A program made the position numbers and the translations under genes. From assembly GCA_024693105.1 (NCBI GenBank), contig JAILLO010000026.1:1-48986 (forward strand): a stretch of 48,986 nt of DNA, read 5' to 3'. Numbering within the stretch: position 1 is the stretch's first letter; the number at the start of each line of letters is the position of its first letter. The notes beneath the pieces were generated by a model. The model was given only the letters and a program-made list of their open reading frames with translations. It searched no databases and was not told where the DNA came from. Origin of the DNA: Clostridia bacterium (GTDB lineage: Bacteria; Bacillota; Clostridia; Peptostreptococcales; Anaerovoracaceae). This document shows, piece by piece, positions 26,491-36,052 of this stretch.

Positions 26491-27075
26491 TTAATATTTT
26501 CTGTTCACGTAATCATCGATTCGTGATTTTTTACGGACCTCGGTGAAAACGCCTTCGCGCCTGAGTTCCTCAAGAATTCCCGTATTAATGCTGTGAAATA
26601 CCGCATCCTCAAAGCGGTAACCGTCAAGATATTCACACTCGAGAATTACGACTTCAAAGAGCCTGAAATTTAATGCTTCAGACTTGCTTTTCACAAAATA
26701 CGCCTCTACGTTTTCATAATCAAGAAAACGCAGCAACCGTATAAGAGCGTCATCCTTTTTTCTGTAATACTGCCTTATATTTTCTTCAAGCTCACGCATA
26801 AGCTCCGGATGCTTTTCCTCGAGCTTTTTGTCTCTTGCCTGAAGCTTTCCGTATTTTGCAAGCGCATTGTAATACTGATAATTATAAATCCCCTTTTCGA
26901 ACGAATCTATCTTTTTGAACGGTTTCAGATTCATTCTTCTGATGTGGAAATAATTTTCCTCAATAAATTCTTTCTTTGTGAGATCACCTTTTTTATACAA
27001 AAAGAAAAGAGCATCTCTTTCCTCGAAAAATATATCAAAAGTGGTTTTGTGCGGCTGCACCGGCATATCTATCAC
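26491..27075 (-). CDS. Hypothetical cytoplasmic protein, Clostridia type
   Basis: 194 residues, no signal peptide or membrane segment. The sequence is rich in charged and aromatic residues (TFDIFFEERDALFFLYKKGD; KKEFIEENYFHIRRMNLKPF; FDSFEKGIYNYQYYNALAKYG-like stretch) and is predicted to be helical. I have seen similar proteins only as uncharacterised clostridial families and will not name a function. Its ATG overlaps the stop of the small membrane protein gene by four bases (ATGA), so the two are translated together and may work together. The next gene downstream is the SLH glycosidase. Confidence 0.7.
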   Translation of the reverse strand: MIDMPVQPHKTTFDIFFEERDALFFLYKKGDLTKKEFIEENYFHIRRMNLKPFKKIDSFEKGIYNYQYYNALAKYGKLQARDKKLEEKHPELMRELEENIRQYYRKKDDALIRLLRFLDYENVEAYFVKSKSEALNFRLFEVVILECEYLDGYRFEDAVFHSINTGILEELRREGVFTEVRKKSRIDDYVNRKY

Positions 27076-27347
27076 TCTTCCTGTTCTTTTTCTTCACTAT
27101 CCGCACTGCCGTGCCTGAACCGTGCCGTGATTTCATCTTTGTAAAGCCAGCATGCTATGACGATTGCAAGAATAATCATGCAGATATTTCCGGCCATTTT
27201 TCCCGCATACATGGAAACAAGTTCCGTGACAAAAATAACACCCACAAACATCAAAATAACAAGCCCGAACTGGATTCTTCCGAGCTTTCTTACTTTCTTT
27301 TTTTCTTCTTCACGCTGCTGTGCCGTATATTCCTCAAGTTTTCTCAT
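27072..27347 (-). CDS. Small two-helix membrane protein, unknown function
   Basis: 91 residues from the ATG at 27345-27347, which has GGGAG upstream. A further in-frame ATG at 27365 lacks a ribosome site. A basic, charged N-terminus (KLEEYTAQQREEEKKKVRKLG) precedes two hydrophobic helices (IQFGLVILMFVGVIFVTELV and MAGNICMIILAIVIACWLY). The C-terminus is a charged tail ending in SEEKEQEE. It is the first gene of the run that continues to nif3. Confidence 0.65.
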   Translation of the reverse strand: MRKLEEYTAQQREEEKKKVRKLGRIQFGLVILMFVGVIFVTELVSMYAGKMAGNICMIILAIVIACWLYKDEITARFRHGSADSEEKEQEE

Positions 27348-27417
27348 AATAATTCTCCCGTACAAACAAGTATTTTATCATATATGCGTTCATTATTCCA
27401 TAAACTAAATATTAAAA

Positions 27418-27437
27418 GAGACCGCAAAAGCGGTCTC
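27418..27437 (-). terminator. Terminator of the APC permease gene
   Basis: Perfect GAGACCGC-AAAA-GCGGTCTC hairpin followed on the minus strand by TTTTAATATTT. It lies 35 bases past the permease stop codon. Confidence 0.85.
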
Positions 27438-27472
27438 CCGTAAAATCAAAGATAAAACCTGCAAACGGCCTC

Positions 27473-28828
27473 TTATTCAACTCTTGCCTCTCCCTTAGGG
27501 AAGCATGCTCCGATAGCAAGAACAACAGCCGTGAGGATAAGGAATGCAAATACTGCCTTTCCGTGTGCGAAATAAGCGGCGATAACCATGAATACGCAGC
27601 CGCACAGTGCAATAAAAGGCACAACAAAGCGCTTAACCGGATGAAGTCCCTTTTCCTTCTTCATCATTGCGATAAAGATCGGAATATAAATCAGATAAAG
27701 AGTAACAATCGGAAGCTCCGAGGAGTCAAAGCTGAAGAATCCGAACCATGGATCGGTAAGATTTGCTCCGTAGAAGTAAAGCAGCCAGAGTGCCGCAAGA
27801 AATACTCCCGCAACTGCCGAGTTTGTAGGCATATTTGTGCTTGGGTCAACACGTGCGAATACTTCTGCCTTAGGTCCTGCTTTTCTTGCCGCAAGCGAAT
27901 AAATACCTCTTGTGCATCCTACCATAAGGCCGTTAAGCGTGCCAAGGCATGAGATAATTACAAAGATAAACAAAAGCGTTCCGCCTACGGATGTGAAGAT
28001 ATTTTCGAATGCAAGCTTTGCTCCCGCTTCTCCGCCTGCCATGAGTGTTTCGTTTGTAACAGCTCCCGCAAGACCTACGTAGTAAAGGATATAAACAAGC
28101 ATAATTATAAATGTACCGCCGATAAGCGCAATCGGAAGATTCTTTTTCGATTCCTTGAGTTCTGCGTTGATACTTGTTGCAATAATCCATCCTTCGTATG
28201 CGAATGCAGTTGCGACAACGGCAGTGAAAAGAGCCGTCTTTGTATCAACCGGAACTACTACTGTAGTGAAGTTTTCAACAGTCATACCTGTTTTCAGTCC
28301 GACAATTGTTCCTACTATGGCCATAAGGAACAGCGGAATCAGTTTGATAATTGTTGTTGCAACCTGGAATTTCCCGGCAATAAACGGTGCAAGAGCATTA
28401 ACCGAATAGCTTGTCACAAGATAGAAACATGCAATAACCATGCACTGTCCTCCGACAATGTCCCATCCGAAAAGCACGCAGGTATAACGTGCCGATACCC
28501 ATGCAAGAACAGATGTGATAGCCGGTGTATAAACAACTGCCATAAACCATCCGAGAAAATATGCGTATTTGTGACCCATTGTAGCTTCAGCATAATCCAC
28601 TACTCCGTTCACATACTGATATCTTGTAGCCATAACGGCAAAAGTAAATGCGCATGAAATCATGATAACACCACCGATGATCCATGCGAGAATGCCAAGA
28701 GGAAGATTTCCTCCCGTACAGTTGAGTACCTTCTCAGCTTTGAAAAATACACCACTGCCCACTACGATTCCGACTACCATACACATTGCGGTAATCAGAC
28801 CATACTTCTTTTCTAATTGTGATTCCAA
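27473..28828 (-). CDS. APC-superfamily amino acid permease
   Basis: 451 residues and about 12 membrane helices. The N-terminus has the APC/LAT signature MVVGIVVGSGVFFKAEKVL in helix 1, with the unwound GSG substrate site. Helix 6 has ATAFAYEGWIIATSINAELK, and EGWIIA resembles the L-type/YfnA-like transporters. It probably imports or exchanges amino acids, which fits an amino-acid-fermenting cell, but the substrate cannot be read from sequence. It stands alone, with its own promoter (28925-28952) and terminator (27418-27437). GAAGGAAGGGAATA precedes the ATG. Confidence 0.88.
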   Translation of the reverse strand: MESQLEKKYGLITAMCMVVGIVVGSGVFFKAEKVLNCTGGNLPLGILAWIIGGVIMISCAFTFAVMATRYQYVNGVVDYAEATMGHKYAYFLGWFMAVVYTPAITSVLAWVSARYTCVLFGWDIVGGQCMVIACFYLVTSYSVNALAPFIAGKFQVATTIIKLIPLFLMAIVGTIVGLKTGMTVENFTTVVVPVDTKTALFTAVVATAFAYEGWIIATSINAELKESKKNLPIALIGGTFIIMLVYILYYVGLAGAVTNETLMAGGEAGAKLAFENIFTSVGGTLLFIFVIISCLGTLNGLMVGCTRGIYSLAARKAGPKAEVFARVDPSTNMPTNSAVAGVFLAALWLLYFYGANLTDPWFGFFSFDSSELPIVTLYLIYIPIFIAMMKKEKGLHPVKRFVVPFIALCGCVFMVIAAYFAHGKAVFAFLILTAVVLAIGACFPKGEARVE

Positions 28829-28924
28829 AATTATTCCCTTCCTTCAAATAAGATATTATTGCGCGCCACAGACCTGCTGAACCTACATGCGCCCACATGT
28901 TATTTTCTATGGCATTACTTTAAC

Positions 28925-28952
28925 ATTTTAACACAATAAAGATATTTTGCAA
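28925..28952 (-). promoter_or_regulatory. Promoter of the APC permease gene
   Basis: Minus strand: TTGCAA (28947-28952), 16-base spacer, TAAAAT (28925-28930), giving a leader of about 90 bases. Confidence 0.55.
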
Positions 28953-29024
28953 TGCCCGAATTATTATCAAGCCTACAAATCAAACATCGGGAGCTCTTGT
29001 AACGGCTGCCTCACGCCCGACAGC

Positions 29025-29061
29025 AAAAAAGTACAGACACCGGTGTTTGCTCCGGTGTCTG
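29025..29061 (-). terminator. Terminator of the lepA-hemW-kinase-regulator-lipoprotein run
   Basis: Perfect 10-bp stem CAGACACCGG / CCGGTGTCTG with an 8-base loop (29034-29061). On the minus strand it is followed by a run of Ts (29025-29030). Confidence 0.88.
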
Positions 29062-29066
29062 CGGAT

Positions 29067-29807
29067 TTAGTGAGATGTAAGCTCAATTGTCTTTACTATG
29101 TTTCGCTCCCTGACCTTTCCCGGCGTTTCAAGCCTGTCTATAATCTCATTCGAATGCTTTACTATGAGACCTTCGGAATCGATCCAGTAGGACATGACTC
29201 TCTTCTGAGTCGTGTATGTGGCATCGCTGCTGTTGTTTTTTGCAATGGCTTCGTTGAATTTTTCGTTCATTTTCAGAGTATATCTTGTCAGGTCGCCTTC
29301 GGTTGTCACCTCAAAATCTTCTGCGATGAACTCCTCCGAAGGTAAATACATCATATACTCTATGCTCGGATGAATTGAGTAATGACCTCCGGCATCTTCG
29401 ATTTTTTTCCAGAGCTCTTCGTTTGTCTGTACGCGGTCATCCTCACATGTGTATTTAACGCCGTCCTTCTGCCTCAGTCCCGAAAAGACGCAGCTTCCGT
29501 CAGGACTGTAGCTGTATGTATACTCGGAATAATCATATTTCTTTCCGCCTATTTTGTTGTAGACAACAGTCGATCTTATATCATCGACAACATTCTCAAC
29601 CTTGTCCACGGACGGATATGTTGTCGTTTCATTGCCGACAAACGTTTCCGTAAGCGTACCTCCTTCAAGGTTTGAAAAAGCTGTCATGGCGTCGTTAATT
29701 TCCTTAAATTTGCTCTTTTCATTATCGCCGCAGCCCGTACAAAGCGATACAACACATATGACAAGAATTAATACGGCTGCGCGAATCAATGCACTCTTCT
29801 TTCTCAT
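29067..29807 (-). CDS. Lipoprotein of unknown function
   Basis: 246 residues from the ATG at 29805-29807, 6 bases after AAGGAG. An upstream open extension has no ribosome site. The N-terminus is a lipoprotein signal: MRKKSALIRAAVLILVICVV followed by the lipobox LCTGC, with the Cys expected to be lipidated. The mature part (NLEGGTLTETFVGNETT..., YTLKMNEKFNEAIAKN) resembles extracellular lipoproteins of the LppX/YcgE-like kind only in a general way. It is last in a probable operon after a response regulator, so it may be controlled by, or sensed with, that two-component system. Confidence 0.75.
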   Translation of the reverse strand: MRKKSALIRAAVLILVICVVSLCTGCGDNEKSKFKEINDAMTAFSNLEGGTLTETFVGNETTTYPSVDKVENVVDDIRSTVVYNKIGGKKYDYSEYTYSYSPDGSCVFSGLRQKDGVKYTCEDDRVQTNEELWKKIEDAGGHYSIHPSIEYMMYLPSEEFIAEDFEVTTEGDLTRYTLKMNEKFNEAIAKNNSSDATYTTQKRVMSYWIDSEGLIVKHSNEIIDRLETPGKVRERNIVKTIELTSH

Positions 29808-29882
29808 TTTGTACTCCTTTTCCCACATAAGACATCCTGTATATGTCTGCCGCAGCTGTCTTTTCGGCAGCATTTCCGGCAC

Positions 29883-30587
29883 CTACAGTTTGAACCGGTA
29901 TCCGGCACCCCATATTGTTTCTATATATTTTGAATTTGTACTGTCGTCTTCGATTTTTTCACGAATACGGTTTATGTGAACAGTAACCGTTGCCGTATCG
30001 CCGAAGGAATCCATTCCCCAGATTCTGTCAAAGAGTTTTTCCTTATCAAAAACTATATTCGGATTTGACGCAAGGAAAAGAAGAAGTTCAAATTCTTTAT
30101 TTGTCAGCTTGACTTCCTTTTCTCCTACAAACACTCTCCATGCTTCCGGCTGAATGCGAAGATTTCCGGCAACTATTTCTTTTTCGGTATTTGTTTCTTT
30201 TCCCGAAGCTGATTTTTTTGTAAGTCTTTCATAGCGTTCAAGATGAGCCTTTACCCTCGCAACAAGCTCACCGGGGCTGAAAGGTTTTACTATATAATCA
30301 TCTGCGCCGGCACCGAAGCCTTTAATCTTGTCAATGTCTTCCTTCCTTGCCGTAACCATCAAAATAGGCATATCTTTTTCACTGCGCAGCTGTTTGCATA
30401 TTTCAAAGCCGTCTTTTCCCGGCAGCATTAAATCGAGAAGCAGCAAATCGTAATCGGCATTCATTGCCTTGGAAAGGCCTGTTTCGCCGTCGTAAGCCAT
30501 ATCAACCTCAAAGCCGTTGACTTCAAGATAATCCTTTTCGAGCTGTGCTATACTTTTGTCATCTTCCACAATAAGTATCCTTTTCAT
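29883..30587 (-). CDS. OmpR/PhoB-type response regulator
   Basis: 234 residues. The receiver domain holds the acidic pair VEDD (residues 8-10), the phospho-acceptor Asp52 in LLLLDLMLPGKDG, Thr in ILMVTARKE and the switch Lys in DDYIVKPFSPGELVAR. A winged-helix DNA-binding domain follows (TNKEFELLLFLASNPNIVF; TVHINRIREKIE...IWGAGYRF). It is encoded just after its likely partner kinase (50 bases) and before the lipoprotein. Confidence 0.93.
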   Translation of the reverse strand: MKRILIVEDDKSIAQLEKDYLEVNGFEVDMAYDGETGLSKAMNADYDLLLLDLMLPGKDGFEICKQLRSEKDMPILMVTARKEDIDKIKGFGAGADDYIVKPFSPGELVARVKAHLERYERLTKKSASGKETNTEKEIVAGNLRIQPEAWRVFVGEKEVKLTNKEFELLLFLASNPNIVFDKEKLFDRIWGMDSFGDTATVTVHINRIREKIEDDSTNSKYIETIWGAGYRFKL

Positions 30588-30637
30588 GATTTAAACTCCT
30601 TTTTTACAAAACAGCATACAACTAATTCAAAATCTCA

Positions 30638-31831
30638 TTAATGCAAAATCTCATCCGAAATCGTTTTTTCCGCTGCCGGAATGCTTATACAGTATTCGAG
30701 ACCGCTATTGTTTCTCGGAATAATTGTGCCTTTGTGTGCCGTAATAATCCTGTGCGTTATCGCAAGTCCGAGTCCGCTTCCCTCACTTGGCCTTGTTCTT
30801 GCCGGGTCTCCCCTGAAAAACGATTCGAACAGTTTGTCAAGATATTCCTCTGCCACTCCCGGTCCGTCGTCGCCTATCACAATTACAGCCAGTTCCTTTT
30901 CGGCGTCAAAATACGATTCGACATGAACATTGCAGGTTTCCGCAACAGAATATTTGAGACTGTTTGAAAGGATATTTGAAAGAACTCTTGAAAACTGCTC
31001 AATGTCAATCTCAGCGAAAACGTCTTCAGGAATATCATTGTGGTTTACAATAAACAGATTTCTGTCAATCATTTCGTCCGCTGCCTGAACAAAATAATCA
31101 TCGAGATATTTTCTTACCGAAACACTCTCAAAACTGAACGGGAACTTTCCCATATCCAGCTTTGAAAAGAGGAACAGACTGTCTACAAGACTGTCCATTT
31201 CAATAGCCTTTGTTTTAATTGTACGAAGATAATGCTCCTGCTTTTCCGGTGTCGAGGCAATGCCGTCAAGGAGCCCTTCAACGTAACCCTTTATCGTCGT
31301 AAGCGGCGTTCTCAGGTCGTGTGAAATTCCCGCAAGAAGTTCCTTTCTGTTTTCTTCGTAACGACTCTGCATCTCAATTGAAGCCTTCAGCCTGAGCCTC
31401 ATACGGTCAAAGTCCGAGCACACTTGCGAAAACTCGTCCTGCCCGTCATAACGCATCTCAAAATCAAGATTTTCTTCCTTTATCTGATTTGCCCCGAATC
31501 TCAGGAGATCGAGCGGAACTATAATCCTGCGAAGCATATGCTTTGTCAGTACAAGATCGACAAGTGCGATAATTGCAATAGCAATAATTCCGACAAGAAG
31601 CATGCATTTTAGCAGAAGGTCGTTAAGTTCGGTTTCGAGGTGTTGAACTATAATATCATCCTCAGAATAACTCCCGCTTAGCACAAGAGACTCAAGCTGC
31701 TCGATTCTGCTGCTGTAAATGTCCATAAATGCCGAAAAAACGCCGATGCTTATAAATGTAATAAGCACAACAGGCAGCCCCAGCATAAGTATATTTGAAA
31801 TGATCAGTCGTGTTTTTATTTTTATCTTCAT
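30638..31831 (-). CDS. Membrane sensor histidine kinase
   Basis: 397 residues. Two membrane helices (about 9-33 and 73-95) enclose a very short extracytoplasmic loop of about 40 residues. HAMP follows at about 96-150, then the phospho-acceptor His171 in GISHDLRTPLTTIKGYVEG, then the ATPase domain (N box NILSNSLKYS, G1 GDDGPGVAEE, G2 SEGSGLGLAITHRI). Such a small loop suggests that it senses the membrane or a partner protein and not a bulky ligand. It lies 26 bases after hemW. Confidence 0.92.
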   Translation of the reverse strand: MKIKIKTRLIISNILMLGLPVVLITFISIGVFSAFMDIYSSRIEQLESLVLSGSYSEDDIIVQHLETELNDLLLKCMLLVGIIAIAIIALVDLVLTKHMLRRIIVPLDLLRFGANQIKEENLDFEMRYDGQDEFSQVCSDFDRMRLRLKASIEMQSRYEENRKELLAGISHDLRTPLTTIKGYVEGLLDGIASTPEKQEHYLRTIKTKAIEMDSLVDSLFLFSKLDMGKFPFSFESVSVRKYLDDYFVQAADEMIDRNLFIVNHNDIPEDVFAEIDIEQFSRVLSNILSNSLKYSVAETCNVHVESYFDAEKELAVIVIGDDGPGVAEEYLDKLFESFFRGDPARTRPSEGSGLGLAITHRIITAHKGTIIPRNNSGLEYCISIPAAEKTISDEILH

Positions 31832-31857
31832 GTAATGACGGTACTACCCTTTCTCAT

Positions 31858-33162
31858 TCATACAAACAAAGCCATAATGCTGTTTGAAATATCTATTCCT
31901 TTTCGAGTCAGTCTGAAATTATCGTTATTTAAACTCAGCAATTCGTTCTTTTCGTATTCCTTAAGCTGCGGAATACATCCCCTGTAAACTTCAAAAAACG
32001 ACCTTCCGAACCTTGCGGAAAATTCGCCGAGATTTATTCCTTCGGTCTTTCTCAGTCCGGTAAAGACAAATTCCGACATGTCATCGTCCTTCGTGTTTCG
32101 CACAATATCTTCGGACTGTACACACGGCGCAAAGAAAGCTTCTGACTCTTTTTTCGGACTGAATTCTTCACCGCATAATGATGTGATATATTCGTCTGCG
32201 TTTTCTCTGTTGAAAAAACGGCAGCCTGCAAAATAAGAATGTGCGCCTGCACCAATTCCCAAATATTCATCAAGTGACCAGTATTTCAGGTTGTGCCGGC
32301 ACCTTTTGCCCGGCACGGAGGCATTTGAAATCTCGTAATGCTCATATCCTTTTTCTTCAAGCACCGCAATGGCCTCATGGTACATTTTTCTGTCAAGCTC
32401 ATCAGAAGGAAGATCTAATTCCCCTTTCTCAAACATATCGAAAAACGGAGTGTTTTCCTCAAGCTGCAGACTGTAGAACGAGATATGCTCAGGTCTGAGC
32501 GCAAATGCTTCATCAAGTGTTTTTTTCCACAGATTCATATCGTGACCCGGTATCGAAAACATCAGGTCGAGATTAATGTTCTGAAACCCGGCGCTTCTGA
32601 GAAGATGAAAGCTTTCTTTTGCCGTCTTTGAATCATGAATTCTTCCGAGAATACGCAAAAGTCCGTCGTCAAATGACTGAACTCCCATGCTCACTCTGTT
32701 TATTCCCGACTTAATGTATGTATTAAGTTTAGTTTCAGTGAGTGTCCCCGGATTGCATTCTATCGTGATTTCGGCTCCATCCGACAGGCGAAAGCTTCCG
32801 GCAGTCTGCTCAAGAATCTCTGATATATATTCGGCCGGAATTACTGAAGGTGTCCCGCCGCCGATAAAAACCGTATCGACAAAATACGAATCTGCAGCAA
32901 GCCTTCCGTAAAAATCAATTTCGTTTTTCACGGCATCCGTATATTTTCTGAAAAGCAGCAATGCAGCTTCTGTAAAATCACATGCCTGACCGTTGGCGGA
33001 TCCGGCCTGCCCGAATGCAGATTCACTCCCTGCTGTGCTGCCGTAAATCCCGGTGCCCGCCCCCGCGGCACAAACCCCGACTGAATTGAACGCGCAGTAA
33101 TTACACTTTCTTATGCAAAACGGAATATGAATATAAAGACCGAGCTTATTTGTTGTCATCAT
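31858..33162 (-). CDS. hemW: Radical SAM heme chaperone HemW with an unusual insertion
   Basis: 434 residues. The radical SAM cluster motif is CIRKCNYC near the N-terminus (CxxxCxxC); [29 protein letters not shown] and the HNLKYW motif typical of HemW (and not of coproporphyrinogen oxidase HemN) follow. Between CAFNS and RKYTDAV there is an insert of about 30 residues, rich in Gly, Ala and Ser, that HemW does not normally have. The start overlaps the end of lepA by 17 bases. Two adjacent ATGs (33162, 33159) are possible, and the only AGGAGG is about 20 bases off, so translation probably depends on lepA coupling. Confidence 0.88.
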   Translation of the reverse strand: MMTTNKLGLYIHIPFCIRKCNYCAFNSVGVCAAGAGTGIYGSTAGSESAFGQAGSANGQACDFTEAALLLFRKYTDAVKNEIDFYGRLAADSYFVDTVFIGGGTPSVIPAEYISEILEQTAGSFRLSDGAEITIECNPGTLTETKLNTYIKSGINRVSMGVQSFDDGLLRILGRIHDSKTAKESFHLLRSAGFQNINLDLMFSIPGHDMNLWKKTLDEAFALRPEHISFYSLQLEENTPFFDMFEKGELDLPSDELDRKMYHEAIAVLEEKGYEHYEISNASVPGKRCRHNLKYWSLDEYLGIGAGAHSYFAGCRFFNRENADEYITSLCGEEFSPKKESEAFFAPCVQSEDIVRNTKDDDMSEFVFTGLRKTEGINLGEFSARFGRSFFEVYRGCIPQLKEYEKNELLSLNNDNFRLTRKGIDISNSIMALFV

Positions 33163-34957
33163 ATTTGAGAACTGCTGTAAACGCCTCCTGAGGCACCTCA
33201 ACGGTACCGAACTGACGCATACGCTTCTTTCCTTCCTTCTGCTTTTCAAGAAGCTTCTTTTTTCTTGAAATATCGCCGCCGTAGCACTTTGCAATAACGT
33301 CTTTTCTGTAGGCTTTGACAGTTTCCCTCGCTATTATTTTCTGACCGATGCATGCCTGAATCGGAACCTCAAACTGATGCATAGGTATAATTTCCTTGAG
33401 CTTTTCACATACGAATCTTCCTCTTGCATATGCCTTTGATTCATGCACAATCATCGAAAACGCATCGACAAGATCCTTGTTGAGAAGAATGTCCATCTTT
33501 ACAACGGAAGACTTTTCATAACGTGCAAACTCATAATCAAGAGAGCCGTAACCCCTTGTCTTTGATTTGAGCGCATCGAAGAAGTCGTAAATTACCTCGT
33601 TAAGCGGCATCTCATAATGCAATTGTACTCTTGTCTCCGTAATATATTCCATATGAATCATCTTTCCGCGTCTTTCCTGGCAGATTTCCATAATGCTTCC
33701 GACATAATCCTTCGGAATCATGATATCGGCCTTTACAATCGGCTCCTCGATATGGTCGATTTCCATCGGAGACGGCAGATTTGTAGGGTTTTGAATCATC
33801 TGAACGCTTCCGTCATTCATGACAACGCGGTAAATAACGCTCGGTGAAGTTGTAATAACGCCAAGGTCGAACTCTCTTTCAAGTCTTTCGACAATGATTT
33901 CCATATGAAGAAGACCTAAAAAGCCGCATCTGAAACCAAATCCCAGAGCAGTCGAAGTCTCGGGTTCAAACAAAAATGCCGCATCGTTTACCTGTAATTT
34001 TTCAAGTGCATCCTTGACGCTTTCATACTTCTCGCCCTCTGCCGGATAAATACCGCAGTAAACCATTGACTGCACCTTTTTGTATCCCGGAAGCGCTTCC
34101 TCTGTCGGATTTTCATCAAGTGTAATTGTGTCACCAACTCTCGCATCGCGGACCTGCTTGATGCTTGCGCAGATATATCCTACCTCGCCTGCCTTAAGTT
34201 CGCTGCACGGAACAGGACCCGGCGAATGATATCCCACCTCTGTAACCTCGTATTTTTTGTTTGTGTTCATCATGCGGATAATATCGCCCTTTTTCACCTT
34301 GCCGTTGAAAATACGCGAATAAATGACAACGCCTTTGTAATTATCGTAGTATGAATCAAAGATAAGGGCCTTGAGTTTTCCTTCGGCATCGCCCGATGGA
34401 GGCGGTACATTTTTGACGATATCCTCAAGAACGTCTTCGATTCCTATTCCCTCTTTTGCCGAAATCAGAGGTGCTTCGCCTGCTTCGATTCCTATGATAT
34501 CTTCGATTTCCTCTCTGATTTCCTCAGGTCTTGCGCTCGGCAGATCGATTTTGTTCAGAACAGGCAGTATTTCAAGATTTTCATCCAGCGCCAGATAAAC
34601 ATTTGCGAGCGTCTGAGCTTCAACTCCCTGCGTTGCATCGACAATAAGGACTGCTCCCTCACATGCCGCAAGGCTTCGTGAAACCTCATAATTAAAGTCG
34701 ACATGACCCGGAGTGTCTATAAGATTGAAAATATATTCGTTTCCGTCCTTTGCTTTGTATGCAAGTCTTGTTGTCTGCAGCTTGATGGTAATTCCTCTTT
34801 CTCTTTCGAGGTCCATATTGTCGAGGAACTGCTCCTTCATATCTCTCTTTGCAACAAGGCCTGTATTTTCTATAATACGGTCCGCCAGTGTTGACTTGCC
34901 GTGATCTATATGTGCAATAATGCTGAAATTTCTGATGTATTTCTGATAAGAATCCAT
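33146..34957 (-). CDS. lepA: Elongation factor 4 (LepA)
   Basis: 603 residues, the standard length. The GTPase domain holds AHIDHGKST (P-loop, residues 15-23), RERGITIK (switch I), DTPGHVDF (G3) and NKIDLPSA (G4). The LepA-specific C-terminal domain includes [13 protein letters not shown] and a basic tail ([20 protein letters not shown]). It helps ribosomes under stress and in biogenesis. TACAGGAGAGATT precedes the ATG. The promoter is at 34991-35020. lepA-hemW is the usual order in Firmicutes. Confidence 0.96.
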   Translation of the reverse strand: MDSYQKYIRNFSIIAHIDHGKSTLADRIIENTGLVAKRDMKEQFLDNMDLERERGITIKLQTTRLAYKAKDGNEYIFNLIDTPGHVDFNYEVSRSLAACEGAVLIVDATQGVEAQTLANVYLALDENLEILPVLNKIDLPSARPEEIREEIEDIIGIEAGEAPLISAKEGIGIEDVLEDIVKNVPPPSGDAEGKLKALIFDSYYDNYKGVVIYSRIFNGKVKKGDIIRMMNTNKKYEVTEVGYHSPGPVPCSELKAGEVGYICASIKQVRDARVGDTITLDENPTEEALPGYKKVQSMVYCGIYPAEGEKYESVKDALEKLQVNDAAFLFEPETSTALGFGFRCGFLGLLHMEIIVERLEREFDLGVITTSPSVIYRVVMNDGSVQMIQNPTNLPSPMEIDHIEEPIVKADIMIPKDYVGSIMEICQERRGKMIHMEYITETRVQLHYEMPLNEVIYDFFDALKSKTRGYGSLDYEFARYEKSSVVKMDILLNKDLVDAFSMIVHESKAYARGRFVCEKLKEIIPMHQFEVPIQACIGQKIIARETVKAYRKDVIAKCYGGDISRKKKLLEKQKEGKKRMRQFGTVEVPQEAFTAVLKYDDNK

Positions 34958-34990
34958 AATCTCTCCTGTAAAACATAATTATTCACGATT

Positions 34991-35020
34991 ATTGTAACAT
35001 AGCGTGATGTCAAATTTCAA
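34991..35020 (-). promoter_or_regulatory. Promoter of lepA
   Basis: Minus strand: TTGAAA (35015-35020), 18-base spacer, TACAAT (34991-34996), about 30 bases before the lepA start. Confidence 0.55.
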
Positions 35021-35028
35021 GACATGAC

Positions 35029-35078
35029 AAAAAAAGGCAGAAACTGTATGTCGTCTGCTGTTTTCTGCTTTTTTTATT
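35029..35078. terminator. Bidirectional terminator upstream of lepA
   Basis: GCAGAAA and TTTCTGC pair around a loop of about 20 bases, with seven As on one side and seven Ts on the other. It separates the hydrolase/36-bp-repeat transcript from the lepA operon. Confidence 0.6.
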
Positions 35079-35097
35079 CTGTTTTCTGCTGCTTGCC

Positions 35098-35206
35098 GGC
35101 CGCATCAGGGCCGATCCCGGCGCCTTTCTCTGGCGGCCGCATCAGGCCGATTCCGGCGCCTTTCTCTGGCGGCCGCATCAGGCCGATCCCGGCGCCTTTC
35201 TCTGCG
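35098..35206. repeat. Three tandem copies of a GC-rich 36-bp repeat
   Basis: Unit GGCCGCATCAGGCCGATCCC followed by GGCGCCTTTCTCTGGC. Copy 1 is 35098-35134 (one extra G), copy 2 is 35135-35170 (one C to T change) and copy 3 is 35171-35206. It is far more GC-rich than its surroundings. It lies in the untranslated gap between the hydrolase gene and lepA. Open frames cross it on both strands, but none has a ribosome site or known similarity. Confidence 0.92.
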
Positions 35207-35245
35207 CGGCCTCCGGGCAAAGACAAACCTCTTTTGCCGCAACTG

Positions 35246-35271
35246 AAAAAGCCCCGCAAATGCAGAGCCTT
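35246..35271 (-). terminator. Terminator of the alpha/beta hydrolase gene
   Basis: AAGGCTCTGC-ATTT-GCGGGGCTT (two G-T pairs, one bulge) followed on the minus strand by TTTTT. The stem begins at the hydrolase stop codon. Confidence 0.6.
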
Positions 35272-36041
35272 CATATTGATGTATTTTCTTTTTCCTTGTC
35301 ATCTTCAGCCAGAAAATCACAAAGCATTTTTGCATACTCCTGCGTATGATAATATATAAACTGGCCGTGCCCAAGCCCCGGAATGACAACCACCCGCAGC
35401 TGAGGGATATACCCTTTGAGAATAACGGCACTCTTTTTGGGAAAAGTTTCAAACGATCCGTATATCATCATGACCGGTATATTTCGCTCCTTCAATTTTT
35501 CCGGAACCTCGTACGAAAAAAGTGAAAGGCAAACATTCATAATCGTCTCATTCGAAACGTTATCGTAAAACATCTCAATGGGAGCATTGTTGTCCTTTCC
35601 CATCGCCATATCGCGCAGCAATCCGACCGGCTGCTTTCCGCTTTTGAGCCTTTCTATCTGCTTTACAAACCCCTTGGCCACAAAATCGGAAAAGATTCCG
35701 AAGCCTGCTATAAACGGTGCATCAAGAAATACCTTTTCAATGCGTATATTGCCACGCGCAAGAAGCTCGACGGCAAGCGTTCCGCCAAGTGAAAATCCCG
35801 AAACAGCATACAGGCTTCCGTCAAAATTCTCAAAAACATATTTTTCAATCCTGTCGCAGGCATCGCTGACCGAGACAAAATCGCCTTTTTCTGTATCGCT
35901 GTGGCCGTCCACTTCCCACATAATTACAAAGTAGTCCGAAAGATAAGGAATAAGCGGTCCGTAGCATACCTTTGCGCTTGTTCCCATACCGTGGATAAGC
36001 AGTATTTTCTTCATGTTTCTGTCGCCGTAAGTAAATGCCAC
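35271..36041 (-). CDS. Alpha/beta-fold hydrolase
   Basis: 256 residues. Features include the oxyanion loop LLIHGMGTSAK, the nucleophile elbow GFSLGG (Ser) and the C-terminal His in PGLGHGQFIYYH. The acid residue is probably the Glu in YGSFETF. It is cytoplasmic, with size and layout like MenH/RsbQ-type esterases; the substrate is unknown. I choose the GTG at 36039-36041 because GGGAGG stands 6 bases before it. The ATG at 36012-36014, nine codons in, is an alternative but has no clear ribosome site. Upstream of the GTG the frame stays open through an 18-bp repeat, which is probably not translated. Confidence 0.8.
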   Translation of the reverse strand: MAFTYGDRNMKKILLIHGMGTSAKVCYGPLIPYLSDYFVIMWEVDGHSDTEKGDFVSVSDACDRIEKYVFENFDGSLYAVSGFSLGGTLAVELLARGNIRIEKVFLDAPFIAGFGIFSDFVAKGFVKQIERLKSGKQPVGLLRDMAMGKDNNAPIEMFYDNVSNETIMNVCLSLFSYEVPEKLKERNIPVMMIYGSFETFPKKSAVILKGYIPQLRVVVIPGLGHGQFIYYHTQEYAKMLCDFLAEDDKEKENTSI

Positions 36042-36052
36042 TTTCTTCCTCC

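Noticed and set aside
35024-35452. Open frames across the 36-bp repeats on both strands, giving Pro/Arg/Gly-rich repeat proteins
   Set aside because: They arise from a GC-rich repeat whose unit is a multiple of three, have no ribosome sites and run through terminators.
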